Assembly: GCA_910585275.1 (NCBI GenBank) | Contig: CAJUCW010000002.1 | Location: forward strand, 1-64,000 | Reading direction: 5' to 3' | Source: an uncultured Muribaculaceae bacterium | Lineage (GTDB): Bacteria; Bacteroidota; Bacteroidia; Bacteroidales; Muribaculaceae | Length of the DNA stretch: 64,000 bases | In this document: one piece after another, positions 1 through 7,878 of the stretch | How the letters are laid out: each line of letters begins with the position of its first letter | Numbering within the stretch: the first letter of the stretch is position 1 | Notes under the pieces: model-generated | The model's database searches: none | What the model saw: the letters and a program-made list of their open reading frames with translations, nothing else | Told to the model about the DNA's origin: nothing | Translations under genes and position numbers: made by a program

Positions 1-20
1 AATCCACTCCAAGGCTGCGA

Positions 21-49
21 CCCCTACGACCCCGAAATTTTAAGGAACG
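21..49 (+). repeat. Dispersed intergenic repeat, copy 1 of 2
   Basis: This 29-base block matches the reverse complement of 47520-47548 at 28 of 29 positions. The match to that region continues in another way: bases 32-54 here resemble 47551-47573, the second arm of the inverted repeat there. The reading frame that runs in from the left edge and stops at 55-57 passes through the repeat, so I do not call it a gene. The left part of the element lies outside the window or is absent. Confidence 0.6.
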
Positions 50-77
50 CGCTCTAAAGAACATTACGGTATAAAAT

Positions 78-109
78 AAAAGCGGCCGCTCTCACGAGTG
101 GCTGCTTTT
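78..109 (-). terminator. Hairpin terminator for the unknown gene at 223-624
   Basis: The arms AAAAGC-GCC-CTC and GAG-GGC-GCTTTT pair with two G-U pairs and a four-base loop. Read on the minus strand the hairpin is followed by a T-rich run (TTTTATTTTAT), as expected of an intrinsic terminator about 110 bases beyond the stop codon. A second small hairpin lies at 112-129 (TAACAGGA, AA, TCCTGTTA). Confidence 0.55.
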
Positions 110-222
110 GTTAACAGGAAATCCTGTTAGTGTACTTAAACTTAATGAACAAAAATCTATCTTCTTTCTTTTCATAAGATATAACCGAAAAGGCTTCATT
201 TTTGTTCTAAAAGTTTTAAATA

Positions 223-624
223 TTAACATTCTTTAACACCTTCGTTTTCCAAAAGCTCGATTTCACGATCAAGGGTCAGTCTTTGCGATTTAAGCTGGCG
301 GAGGCGTCTCCCTTTCTTAATAAGATCGAAATTGGTGATGTCGTAAGCAATTGATTCTATAATGGATTGAATCTTAGATGCGTCTCTCGGAGAAAGGTCG
401 GCCAACTGTTCGACATCTTTCTTGATTCTTTTCAACGAGTCTGCGATTGCAGCCGCCGAACTTTTTTCGCGGGAATCCGAAGAGAGGGCAAGGCGGCGTT
501 TCCATGCCATGACTGCGGCATATTGTTTGTCTTCGGATTTTTCGTCAAACCTGCGACGGTCAATCTCGTCTTTTCCTTCGAGAAAAGCGTCGCGGTACAT
601 AGCGATTGTTTCTGATTTTTTCAT
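223..624 (-). CDS. Uncharacterised charged protein with C-terminal coiled coil
   Basis: A 133-residue protein that I do not recognise. It is rich in Lys, Arg, Glu and Asp and has no signal peptide or membrane segment, so it is probably cytoplasmic. The first 50 residues are polar and basic. Residues about 60-130 read as a helix with leucine or isoleucine at heptad-like spacing, ending in an LDREIELLE stretch, which suggests a short coiled coil and perhaps a dimer. It ends in Cys. The ATG start at 622-624 is the only sensible one. It stands alone, divergent from the queuosine operon, with a likely terminator at 78-109. The consistent codon use and the long open frame support a real gene; no function is proposed. 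Confidence 0.65.
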   Translation of the reverse strand: MKKSETIAMYRDAFLEGKDEIDRRRFDEKSEDKQYAAVMAWKRRLALSSDSREKSSAAAIADSLKRIKKDVEQLADLSPRDASKIQSIIESIAYDITNFDLIKKGRRLRQLKSQRLTLDREIELLENEGVKEC

Positions 625-978
625 TGTCTTGAAAATTTATGAATTTGTTTGCGATTTAGCGAAGTTGTTTAAACTTTTTTACGGAGATTGATTTTCTTAT
701 GGCTTTTTATGTTAAAAAGACCTCTTTCCCAATCTTCCGCCATCTTTTCGGCCGCTTTAGAACCTTTCATCGGTCGTTTAGCCCGCTAAACTCCCTCTTA
801 AAGTTTCAAAATCGACTCGAAAATCTGACGAAATCTTGAAAAAGAAAAAATTTAAACAACTTCAGCGCATCATGCATCTTCGCTGGAGGATGAGTTCAAA
901 GATAACAAAAAATGATTATCTCTACAAATTATTGCGACGATATTTTCGAGCTACCCGGCGATGTGATTTATGCCGCTA
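625..978. other. Divergent intergenic region with no gene seen
   Basis: About 350 bases separate the minus-strand gene at 223-624 from the queF promoter. A 74-codon frame on the plus strand at 836-1060 is basic and cysteine-rich in composition, runs through the queF promoter and has no family resemblance, so I do not call it. No clear promoter for the minus-strand gene and no structured RNA could be recognised. Confidence 0.5.
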
Positions 979-1009
979 TTGCCGCAAACAGAAATTATTT
1001 GTAATTTTG
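979..1009 (+). promoter_or_regulatory. Bacteroidetes-type promoter of the que operon
   Basis: A TTG at 979-981 (the -33 element) is followed after exactly 20 bases by TAATTTTG at 1002-1009, a full match to the Bacteroidetes -7 consensus TAnnTTTG. Transcription would begin near 1015, giving a leader of about 60 bases before queF. I could not identify a preQ1 riboswitch in that leader. Confidence 0.75.
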
Positions 1010-1073
1010 CATTGTAATGCCGTGGATGGTGGCAGCTCCGTGGCAGCGATACAATATTAAATCTTAACCGTAA

Positions 1074-1544
1074 ATGAGAAAAGAATCAGAACTTGAGGGC
1101 GTCACGCTCCTGGGCTGCCAGGGAGTGGCGTATCCTACGGATTATGCGCCGCAGTTGCTTGAGACGTTCGAGAACAAACATCCGGAAAATGAATATGTAG
1201 TGACGTTCGATTGTCCGGAATTCACTACTTTATGTCCCAAGACTGGTCAACCCGATTTCGGCCACATCGTGATTTCGTATATCCCCCGAGAAAGAATGGT
1301 GGAAAGCAAAAGCCTTAAGCTTTATCTTTTCAGTTTCCGCAATCACGGCGATTTCCATGAAGATTGCGTCAATATTATTATGAAGGACTTATGGAAACTG
1401 ATGGACCCGAAATATATAGAGGTAAAGGGGCTTTTCATGCCCCGTGGCGGCATATCGATTTATCCTTTCGCCAACATGGGCGACCGCGACCATCAGGAGC
1501 TTTGCCTAAGAAGGCGCGAGGCTGCGCTCGACATGAAAAAATGA
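1074..1544 (+). CDS. queF: NADPH-dependent 7-cyano-7-deazaguanine reductase QueF (type I)
   Basis: Reduces preQ0 to preQ1 with two NADPH, the last step before the base is placed into tRNA for queuosine. At 156 residues it is the short, single-domain type. The catalytic Cys54 lies in FTTLCPKTGQPDF together with Asp61, and the substrate-binding motif ESKSLKLYL with Glu77 follows, all in the expected order. It is the first gene of the que operon and sits behind a good promoter at 979-1009. Its TGA stop overlaps the ATG of queC (ATGA), so the two are likely translationally coupled. Having QueF in the same operon as QueC, QueD and QueE shows that the product is meant for preQ1 and tRNA modification, not only preQ0. 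Confidence 0.97.
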   Translation: MRKESELEGVTLLGCQGVAYPTDYAPQLLETFENKHPENEYVVTFDCPEFTTLCPKTGQPDFGHIVISYIPRERMVESKSLKLYLFSFRNHGDFHEDCVNIIMKDLWKLMDPKYIEVKGLFMPRGGISIYPFANMGDRDHQELCLRRREAALDMKK

Positions 1545-2206
1545 CGGACATGGAAAAAGATTCGATTATCATACTGTCTGGAGGGATGGACAGCGTCACC
1601 CTCATGCATTACAGAAAAGATAGGATTGCGCTTGCCGTCAGCTTTGATTACGGTTCTAACCATAATGCCCGTGAAATAGCATGTGCGACCGAACAATGCC
1701 GCATTCTTGGTATCGAGCATATCGTTATACCCTTATCGTTTATGTCTCGCTATTTTAAGAGCAGCCTCCTCGAAGGGGCGGAGAGCATTCCCGAAGGACA
1801 TTACGAGGACGAGAATATGAAATCTACGGTAGTGCCTTTCCGCAACGGCATCATGCTCTCCGTGGCTTGTGGCCTGGCTGAATCGAGGGGGTTGAAACAT
1901 GTTATGATGGCGAATCATGGTGGCGACCATGCCATCTATCCGGATTGCCGTCCGGAATTCGTGAAGGCTATGAGCGATGCCATGAAATATGGCACATACG
2001 ACGGCGTCACGATAGAGGCGGATTTCACCGACGTTACAAAGGCCGACATCGCCCGCCTGGGCGACAGCTTGGGAGTGGATTATTCGCTTACCTATTCATG
2101 CTATAAGGGAGGGGAAAAGCATTGTGGAAAGTGTGGCACTTGTGTGGAGCGCAAAGAGGCTTTTGTCGAAGCCGGAATTTCCGACCCCACCGAATATGAA
2201 GATTGA
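1541..2206 (+). CDS. queC: 7-cyano-7-deazaguanine synthase QueC
   Basis: Converts 7-carboxy-7-deazaguanine to preQ0 with ATP and ammonia. The protein has 221 residues from the ATG at 1541. The PP-loop motif SGGMDS is at residues 13-18, and a four-cysteine zinc site is at Cys187, Cys195, Cys198 and Cys201 near the C-terminus. The frame is open much further upstream, but that part lies inside queF; starting at 1541 gives the usual 4-base ATGA overlap and a normal family length. An ATG three codons later, at 1550, is also possible. Its end overlaps or nearly touches queD. Confidence 0.95.
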   Translation: MTDMEKDSIIILSGGMDSVTLMHYRKDRIALAVSFDYGSNHNAREIACATEQCRILGIEHIVIPLSFMSRYFKSSLLEGAESIPEGHYEDENMKSTVVPFRNGIMLSVACGLAESRGLKHVMMANHGGDHAIYPDCRPEFVKAMSDAMKYGTYDGVTIEADFTDVTKADIARLGDSLGVDYSLTYSCYKGGEKHCGKCGTCVERKEAFVEAGISDPTEYED

Positions 2207-2213
2207 CAGCATC

Positions 2214-2546
2214 ATGTATTACGTAAGAAAAAGATTTGAAATCAGTGCCGCCCACAGGCTTGAACTCAGCTATCCGAGCAAGTGCAGCCGTCTGCATGGA
2301 CATAACTGGATAGTTACAGTGGAATGTCGGTCGGAAGAACTTAACGCTGACGGTATGGTGGTGGATTTCACACATATAAAGGAACTCGTGATGGACCGTT
2401 TGGACCATGCCGTGATAAACGACGTGATTCCCGGCAACCCGACTGCCGAAAACATGGCGAGATGGATAGTAGATACTGTTCCCAATTGCTGGCGTTGCGA
2501 GGTGCAGGAAAGCGAAGGAAACATTGCCGCATATGAGAAAGATTAA
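2214..2546 (+). CDS. queD: 6-carboxy-5,6,7,8-tetrahydropterin synthase QueD
   Basis: Acts on 7,8-dihydroneopterin triphosphate to make carboxytetrahydropterin, the substrate of QueE. With the start at 2214 it has 110 residues, the usual length. Zinc ligands His14, His28 and His30 and the catalytic Cys24 are visible (AAHRL and CSRLHGHNW), followed by the conserved DFTHIK and LDHAVIND segments. An in-frame ATG at 2196 would add six residues and overlap queC by 11 bases; homologues as I know them begin at the Met of 2214 (MYYV), so I chose that. Its 3' end overlaps queE by 14 bases. The GTP cyclohydrolase that should feed this enzyme is not in the window. Confidence 0.94.
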   Translation: MYYVRKRFEISAAHRLELSYPSKCSRLHGHNWIVTVECRSEELNADGMVVDFTHIKELVMDRLDHAVINDVIPGNPTAENMARWIVDTVPNCWRCEVQESEGNIAAYEKD

Positions 2547-3132
2547 CGAGATTTTCTATTCACTGCAAGGAGAGGGGCACCATACGGGCTATCCGAGCGT
2601 ATTCGTGCGGTTTTCGGGATGCAATATGAAGTGTTCGTTTTGCGACACAGACCATAGCGATGGAATTCCCATGACCGACGACGAGATTGTAAGGGCCGTT
2701 AATCTGTATAAAGCGGATTGGATTGTGCTTACAGGAGGGGAGCCCGCACTTTGGATCGATTCCGATTTTGTCAGGCTTCTAAAAAGGGCCACGGGGAAGA
2801 AGGTGGCTATCGAGACCAACGGCTCTATCCCGTTGCCGGAGGAGATAGATTGGGTAACGGTGTCGCCTAAATGTGGCATGGATGGAGCCGGGGAGTATGA
2901 GGTTAAGGCAGGGCGTGCGAACGAGGTCAAGGTGGTTGACCTCGGACAGGACCTTGAACGCTACTTTTCTCTGCCATGTGTAGGCGTGGATACGATTATG
3001 TATCTTCAGCCATGTTATGTAGCCGACCCTGAGGAGAGGGTGCAGAACCGTCTTCGCACGGTGGGGAGAGTGTTGTCAGACCCTCGTTGGACGCTTTCAG
3101 TGCAGATGCACCGATTCCTTGACATCCCTTGA
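2533..3132 (+). CDS. queE: 7-carboxy-7-deazaguanine synthase QueE (radical SAM)
   Basis: A radical-SAM enzyme of 199 residues that rearranges carboxytetrahydropterin to 7-carboxy-7-deazaguanine. The cluster-binding cysteines are Cys30, Cys34 and Cys37 (CNMKCSFC), preceded by the family's N-terminal IFYSLQGEG. TGGEP near residue 70 is the SAM-binding GGE motif. I start at the ATG at 2533 because it gives the conserved N-terminus directly; a TTG at 2524 is open but adds nothing conserved. The start lies inside the end of queD, so the two are translationally coupled. It is the last gene of the operon and is followed by a long palindromic terminator. Confidence 0.95.
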   Translation: MRKINEIFYSLQGEGHHTGYPSVFVRFSGCNMKCSFCDTDHSDGIPMTDDEIVRAVNLYKADWIVLTGGEPALWIDSDFVRLLKRATGKKVAIETNGSIPLPEEIDWVTVSPKCGMDGAGEYEVKAGRANEVKVVDLGQDLERYFSLPCVGVDTIMYLQPCYVADPEERVQNRLRTVGRVLSDPRWTLSVQMHRFLDIP

Positions 3133-3172
3133 TTAGTTGAACCATAGGCATAATTCCTTTTTGTTGGAAGGA

Positions 3173-3230
3173 ATATAAAAACGGTGGCGCGAAACATTAT
3201 GCATAATGTTTCGCGCCACCGTTTTTATAT
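3173..3230. terminator. 58-bp perfect palindrome, bidirectional terminator
   Basis: Bases 3173-3201 are exactly the reverse complement of 3202-3230, a 29-bp stem with no spacer (centre ATGCAT). Each side has an A/T run outside the GC-rich ACGGTGGCGCG core, so the hairpin can stop transcription of queE from the left and of the zinc-ribbon gene from the right. A smaller hairpin (ATTCCTT and AAGGAAT) lies just upstream at about 3151-3173. Confidence 0.9.
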
Positions 3231-3236
3231 GGATTA

Positions 3237-4055
3237 TTAATCGATTTTCGATTTACCCAGTTTGCGTTTCGGTTTCGGGGCTTGCTCTACGACAGGCTGT
3301 TCCACTCCGACAAGGGCGCCGTCAACCATGATACGTCCGCAGTATTCGCAGACGATTACCTTCTTGTGCATCTTTATTTCGAGCTGACGCTGAGGCGGAA
3401 TCCTGTTGAAGCAACCGCCACATGCACTTCGCTGCACAGTGACAATGCCGAGGCCGTTGCGCGCGTTCTTGCGGATTCTCTTGAAGGCGGCGAGGGTATA
3501 GTCGTCGATTTTCTGTTCGAGGTCTTTTGCCTTTGCGCGGATGTTTTCTTCTTCCATCCGAGTTTCGGAAACGATTTCGTCGAGTTCTTTTCTTTTCTCC
3601 ACGAGAATGTGCTGGTTGTCGGCGAGTTCCTCTTCGGCACGCACAATTTCGGCAGCTTTCTGCTCCTGTTTGGCGATAGCCTCATTGATGTTTTTCTCAG
3701 CAAGTTCTATCTCAAGGCCTTCGTATTCTTTCTCTTTCTCAAGGAAAGCGAATTCGCGGTTGTTGCGGACGTTATTGATTTGCTCGTCATACTTGGCGAT
3801 TTTCACTTTTCTGTCAGCGATTTCCCCCTTCTTGACATTGACGAAATTCTTGAGGTCCTCGATTTCATCCTTATGTTTCTGGATTCTGGTCTGATAACGG
3901 ATGATTTCGTCTTCAAGGTCTTTTACCTCATTGGGGAGTTCGCCGCGGAGAATCTTTATCCTGTCGATTTCAGAGAGATACGTCTGAAGCTGAAAGAGAT
4001 TCTGGAGGCGTTCTTCCACGCTACGTTCTTTGTCGGTCTTCTTTTCGGTTGCCAT
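3237..4055 (-). CDS. Coiled-coil zinc-ribbon protein (C4-type zinc ribbon family)
   Basis: A 272-residue cytoplasmic protein. Residues about 15-190 are an almost continuous charged coiled coil with Glu/Lys-rich heptads; residues about 205-245 are a four-cysteine zinc ribbon (CGGC and, about 22 residues on, CEYC); the tail is Lys/Pro-rich. This is the DUF164/C4 zinc-ribbon family, structurally like proteins that bind regulators and nucleic acid; its role in Bacteroidetes is not established. The start could be the Met at 4061 or the one two codons later at 4055; homologues tend to begin MA, which favours 4055. It follows the Nif3-like gene after about 15 bases, a pairing common in Bacteroidetes, and ends at the shared palindromic terminator. 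Confidence 0.85.
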   Translation of the reverse strand: MATEKKTDKERSVEERLQNLFQLQTYLSEIDRIKILRGELPNEVKDLEDEIIRYQTRIQKHKDEIEDLKNFVNVKKGEIADRKVKIAKYDEQINNVRNNREFAFLEKEKEYEGLEIELAEKNINEAIAKQEQKAAEIVRAEEELADNQHILVEKRKELDEIVSETRMEEENIRAKAKDLEQKIDDYTLAAFKRIRKNARNGLGIVTVQRSACGGCFNRIPPQRQLEIKMHKKVIVCEYCGRIMVDGALVGVEQPVVEQAPKPKRKLGKSKID

Positions 4056-4070
4056 GGGCATATATTTGAA

Positions 4071-4856
4071 TTACATGTATTTGATTGGGTTTGTTTCCGA
4101 CTCCGCAAAATAAGTGACGAAGTCCGGATATTTCTCACGGATAATCCGCGAAAATATTTTCTTAGTGCATAGCTCGCTTTCATAGTGACCTATGTCGGCG
4201 ATGATAATGTCGAGTCCGTAGGTAGTGAAATCATGATATTTCACATCGCCCGTGATAATTACATCGGCTTCGGCGGCAATAGCGGCTTTGATAAGCGATG
4301 CCCCGGCACCTCCGCAGATGGCGGCTTTTCTTACCACAAGTTGCGGACTTTGGGAGGAATAGCGTAGGCATTTCACTTTAAAAGCCTCTTTAAGATTGCG
4401 GAGGAACTCGATTTTTGGAGTAGGCTGTGCGTCTCCTACGACTCCGAGTCCGGTTGCCGGATTCTCTTCGTTCGGTTCGAGCACTTTTATGTTCTTGAGA
4501 TTAAGAATATGTGCAATCTCATGGCTGACGCCTTCCCATGCAGAGTCAAGGTTGGTATGGGCGGAATAAATCGCCACATTTTCTTTTATGGCCCTTATCA
4601 CTATACGTTCGGTGGAGGTTTTTCCCGTCACCTCCTTAAGTCCTTTGAACAGAAGGGGGTGATGGGAGACGATGAGATTGCAGTGGCGTTCGAGGGCTTC
4701 GTCGAGCACGTCTTCTGTGACGTCGAGACAAAGGAGCGCGGCTGAAACTTCCATTTCAGGATCTCCTACCTGCAATCCGGCATTATCGTAAGATTCCTGC
4801 AACTTTTTTGGCGCGAAATCTTCGATCACCGAAGCTATGTCTTTTACTTTTATCAT
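4071..4856 (-). CDS. Nif3-like dinuclear metal centre hexameric protein
   Basis: A 261-residue member of the NIF3/YbgI family, toroid-forming proteins with a two-metal site and no settled reaction. Metal ligands are visible: SHHPLLFKGLK with His65 and His66, SAHTNLD with His100 and Asp104, and the C-terminal GHYESE. It is the short form, without the extra PII-like insert domain of about 110 residues seen in many Firmicutes. It lies 33 bases downstream of aspS and just upstream of the zinc-ribbon gene, all on the minus strand, so the three probably form one operon. Older annotations as GTP cyclohydrolase I type 2 should not be taken as proven function. Confidence 0.92.
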   Translation of the reverse strand: MIKVKDIASVIEDFAPKKLQESYDNAGLQVGDPEMEVSAALLCLDVTEDVLDEALERHCNLIVSHHPLLFKGLKEVTGKTSTERIVIRAIKENVAIYSAHTNLDSAWEGVSHEIAHILNLKNIKVLEPNEENPATGLGVVGDAQPTPKIEFLRNLKEAFKVKCLRYSSQSPQLVVRKAAICGGAGASLIKAAIAAEADVIITGDVKYHDFTTYGLDIIIADIGHYESELCTKKIFSRIIREKYPDFVTYFAESETNPIKYM

Positions 4857-4889
4857 CTATATCGTGGTTCGGAAAACAATTACCTCCGG

Positions 4890-6650
4890 TTATTTTTCAA
4901 CGGGTTTCAGGTCAAGGTAAAGTTCGTCAAGCTGAGACCTGTCGATGGGCGAAGGCGATTCGTTCATGACATCGCGGCCCGAATTGTTTTTCGGGAATGC
5001 AATGACATCGCGTATGGTGTCGAGACCTGCGAGTATCGACACAAAACGGTCGAAGCCGAGTGCAAGACCTCCGTGAGGGGGGGCGCCGAACTTGAATGCG
5101 TTCATCAGGAAGCCGAATTGTTCTTTCGCCCTTTCGGGAGTGAAGCCGAGGAGTTCGAACATTTCGTCCTGGAGGGCCGCATCGTGGATTCTGATGGAAC
5201 CTCCTCCCAGTTCAGTTCCGTTCACAACGATGTCGTAGGCAGTGGCACGCACGTTGCCTGTGTCGGTGCGGAGTTTGTCGATGTCATCCGGATTGGGCGA
5301 CGTGAAGGGATGGTGCATGGCGTAGTAGCGCTGGGTTTCTTCATCCCATTCGAAGAGCGGGAAGTCGATAATCCATAAGGGGGCGAACACGTTCTTGTCG
5401 CGAAGCCCGAGACGGTTGCCCATTTCAAGGCGAAGTTCGCAGAGCTGTTTGCGCACTTTCATTTTGTCGCCGGTCATAACAAGCATAAGATCGCCGGGCT
5501 TTGCTTCCATTTTGGCTGCAATTTTCTGGAGTTCTTCCGCAGAGTAGAATTTTCCGACAGAACTTTTGAAAGAGCCGTCGGCTTCCGCCTTTATCCAGAT
5601 GAGACCTTTCGCACCGATTTGCGAACGTTTCACAAACTCCGTCAGTTCGTCGATTTGCTTGCGGGTGTAGGAAGCGCATCCCGGGGCAGTGATACCCACG
5701 GTAAGTTCGGCATCGTCAACAACGGAGAAACCTTTCCCTTTCATCACGTCGTTGAGTTCAACGAAAGGCATTCCGAAGCGGATGTCGGGTTTGTCGCTGC
5801 CGTAAAGCCGCATGGCATCGTTCCACGTCATGCGTTGGAAGGGGTCGGTGAAATCAATCCCTTTTACATATTTGAAAATATGCTTCACGAGACCCTCGAA
5901 CATTTCGATTACGTCTTCCTGCTCTACGAAACTCATTTCGCAGTCAATTTGCGTGAATTCAGGCTGACGGTCGGCTCTGAGGTCTTCGTCGCGAAAACAT
6001 TTGGCAATCTGGAAATAACGGTCGAATCCGCTCACCATCAGCAACTGCTTGAAAAGCTGCGGGCTTTGGGGAAGGGCATAGAATTCACCGGGATTCATTC
6101 TGGAAGGCACTACGAAGTCGCGCGCACCTTCAGGGGTGGATTTCACAAGAATCGGGGTCTCAATTTCAAGGAATCCTTTAGAATCGAGATACCTGCGGAT
6201 TTCGAAAGCCATCTTATGACGAAGTTCGAGATTGCTCCTTACGGAAGGGCGGCGAAGGTCGAGGTAGCGGTATTTCATGCGTAAGTCGTCGCCTCCGTCA
6301 GTGTTGTCTTCAATCGTGAAAGGGGGAATCTCGCTCTTGTTGAGCACCTTCAGACTTTCAGCTATAATCTCTATGTCGCCGGTAGGGAGATTCTTATTCT
6401 TGCTTGTCCTTTCGGCCACTTTACCCGTGACCTGCACCACGAATTCACGGCCAAGCGCGTTGGATGCGTTGAAAAGGGTATTGTCTTCGTGGTCGGAATC
6501 GAATACCACCTGGGTGATTCCATAACGGTCGCGGACATCAACGAATGTCATGCCTCCCATCTTGCGGCTGCGTTGCACCCAGCCGGCAATTTTTACTGTC
6601 TTACCGGCATCCGAGAGTCTCAGTTCGCCGCATGTAGTGTCTCTATACAT
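4890..6650 (-). CDS. aspS: Aspartyl-tRNA synthetase, bacterial type
   Basis: Charges tRNA-Asp with aspartate. The 586-residue length is typical of the bacterial enzyme. In order: an OB-fold anticodon-binding domain (residues about 1-110); class II motif 2, with FRDED followed by PEFTQID, around residue 220; a GAD insertion domain around 290-400; and motif 3 GLALGFDRF around residue 527. The start ATG at 6648-6650 opens directly into the conserved N-terminus (MYRDTTCGELR). A possible -7 promoter box lies at 6749-6756. It heads a probable three-gene operon with the Nif3-like and zinc-ribbon genes. Whether it is discriminating or non-discriminating (also charging tRNA-Asn) cannot be judged from this window. 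Confidence 0.97.
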   Translation of the reverse strand: MYRDTTCGELRLSDAGKTVKIAGWVQRSRKMGGMTFVDVRDRYGITQVVFDSDHEDNTLFNASNALGREFVVQVTGKVAERTSKNKNLPTGDIEIIAESLKVLNKSEIPPFTIEDNTDGGDDLRMKYRYLDLRRPSVRSNLELRHKMAFEIRRYLDSKGFLEIETPILVKSTPEGARDFVVPSRMNPGEFYALPQSPQLFKQLLMVSGFDRYFQIAKCFRDEDLRADRQPEFTQIDCEMSFVEQEDVIEMFEGLVKHIFKYVKGIDFTDPFQRMTWNDAMRLYGSDKPDIRFGMPFVELNDVMKGKGFSVVDDAELTVGITAPGCASYTRKQIDELTEFVKRSQIGAKGLIWIKAEADGSFKSSVGKFYSAEELQKIAAKMEAKPGDLMLVMTGDKMKVRKQLCELRLEMGNRLGLRDKNVFAPLWIIDFPLFEWDEETQRYYAMHHPFTSPNPDDIDKLRTDTGNVRATAYDIVVNGTELGGGSIRIHDAALQDEMFELLGFTPERAKEQFGFLMNAFKFGAPPHGGLALGFDRFVSILAGLDTIRDVIAFPKNNSGRDVMNESPSPIDRSQLDELYLDLKPVEK

Positions 6651-6748
6651 ATCGGATATTGAATAAATTGAGATCTTTTATGTGTTAAATCCCGTGCTTT
6701 GTAAAATGTGTCAGTTCTCCTGAATCCGTGGCATCGGGAATAAACGTG

Positions 6749-6756
6749 CAAATTTA
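6749..6756 (-). promoter_or_regulatory. Candidate -7 box upstream of aspS
   Basis: Read on the minus strand this is TAAATTTG, a full match to TAnnTTTG. No clear TTG lies 19-21 bases upstream (the position reads TGG), so only the -7 half is supported. It would give a leader of about 90 bases for aspS and separates it from manA. Confidence 0.4.
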
Positions 6757-6796
6757 CAAAGAAATTTGCTTATATGCCACCTCTTACGCAAAAAAA

Positions 6797-7759
6797 TCAC
6801 TTAATATACGTTTCCAGCGCCTCGAACACTCCCGAAGGCGTTATAGTGAGCTTCTTGCATGAGGCGGGAATCAATACGGAAGTCCCTTCCTTTACCTCTC
6901 GTGATTCCATGTCGGTTGTTATCGTGGCTTTGCCTTTAGTGCAAATGAGGGCTACGAACGTGTCCAATTCCGAATAATCCCTCATCACTTCATGGTCTAT
7001 CTGCCATATGTTGGTGGTGAAGAATGGGGAAGTCACAAGGTTGACCGGAATGTCGCGTCGGATTACGTAGTTTACGGCTTTCCCTTCGGTGTCGGCAAAG
7101 TTTATGGCGTCGAACGCCTCTTTGGTGTGCAACTGGCGTTCGTTGCCGTCCTTGTCTTTTCTCTTATAGTCGTAAAGGCGATAGGTAATGTCTGACGTTT
7201 CCTGTATCTCTGCTACGAAAGCCCCTTTGCCGATGGCGTGGATCCTTCCGGCAGGGATAAAGAACGTGTCGCCCGGTTTTATGGGGTTAAAGTTGAGCAC
7301 GTCCATGATTTTGCCGGTTTCCACAAGATTTTCATATTCCGACGGGGCGACGGGACGGTTGAACCCGTTTGCAAGCACGGCTCCCTTTTCGGCTCCGAGC
7401 ACATACCACATTTCTGTTTTCCCGAACTTTGAGCCGCGTTCGCGTGCGAGTTCGTCGGTGGGATGTACTTGAACGGACAGGTCTTGGCGGGCGTCTATGA
7501 ATTTGATGAGGAGCGGGAACGTGTCGCCATATTTTTTGTAATTCTTTTCTCCGAGAAGTTTTGCACCGTATTTCTCGATTAATTGTGTTAAAGACATCCC
7601 GGCATCGGGGCCGTCGGCTACAATAGATTCCGACCCTTCTACACCGGAAATTTCCCAACTTTCGCCTATGTTTTCCTGAGTGGTCGCCACTCCTTTATAA
7701 GGCGCGATTTTGTCGCCGCCCCAAATCACCGATTTAAAGATTGGTTTAAATGTCCACAT
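6797..7759 (-). CDS. manA: Mannose-6-phosphate isomerase, class I
   Basis: Interconverts mannose 6-phosphate and fructose 6-phosphate; it uses zinc. At 320 residues it is the short class I form common in Bacteroidetes and Firmicutes. Zinc-site segments are visible: QVHPTDELA, the Glu of KTEMWYVL, and the later PAGRIHAIG. I start at 7759 (MWTFKPIF), because the 14 codons upstream to 7801 carry no conserved sequence and homologues begin with the FKPI-WGG segment. The gene is upstream of aspS in the same direction, with 146 bases between them, and is divergent from the small gene at 7879. Confidence 0.93.
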   Translation of the reverse strand: MWTFKPIFKSVIWGGDKIAPYKGVATTQENIGESWEISGVEGSESIVADGPDAGMSLTQLIEKYGAKLLGEKNYKKYGDTFPLLIKFIDARQDLSVQVHPTDELARERGSKFGKTEMWYVLGAEKGAVLANGFNRPVAPSEYENLVETGKIMDVLNFNPIKPGDTFFIPAGRIHAIGKGAFVAEIQETSDITYRLYDYKRKDKDGNERQLHTKEAFDAINFADTEGKAVNYVIRRDIPVNLVTSPFFTTNIWQIDHEVMRDYSELDTFVALICTKGKATITTDMESREVKEGTSVLIPASCKKLTITPSGVFEALETYIK

Positions 7760-7838
7760 ATATTTGTATTCTTTAATTGTCTTTTGTATAGGGGGAAACA
7801 TATTAATCCATTTCCACCGTTGGTTGTTGTTATATTAG

Positions 7839-7853
7839 AGCCGATTATCGGCT
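7839..7853. promoter_or_regulatory. 15-base palindrome between divergent genes
   Basis: AGCCGAT, one T, ATCGGCT is a perfect hyphenated palindrome in the 119-base gap between manA (leftward) and the small gene at 7879 (rightward). It is followed by a T-run at about 7860-7866. It could be an operator for a dimeric regulator or a hairpin in the leader of the small gene; nothing decides between these. Confidence 0.4.
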
Positions 7854-7878
7854 TGATAATTTTTTTAAGTCAGAAATT

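Noticed and set aside
1..57. Reading frame entering from the left edge and stopping at 55-57
   Set aside because: It passes through a repeat element that also occurs in a clearly non-coding place (47520-47575), and 18 codons give no family signal.
836..1060. 74-codon plus-strand frame
   Set aside because: It runs through the queF promoter, is basic and cysteine-rich in a way typical of chance frames, and has no family resemblance.
1010..1073. Possible preQ1 riboswitch before queF
   Set aside because: The 60-base leader has no recognisable aptamer core (no conserved pyrimidine-rich loop with an A-rich tail), and preQ1-I switches are uncommon in this phylum. A covariance-model search would decide.
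3282..4172. 296-codon plus-strand frame opposite the zinc-ribbon gene
   Set aside because: Phe/Leu/Asp-rich mirror of the Glu/Lys coiled-coil gene; a known artefact of coiled-coil coding sequence.
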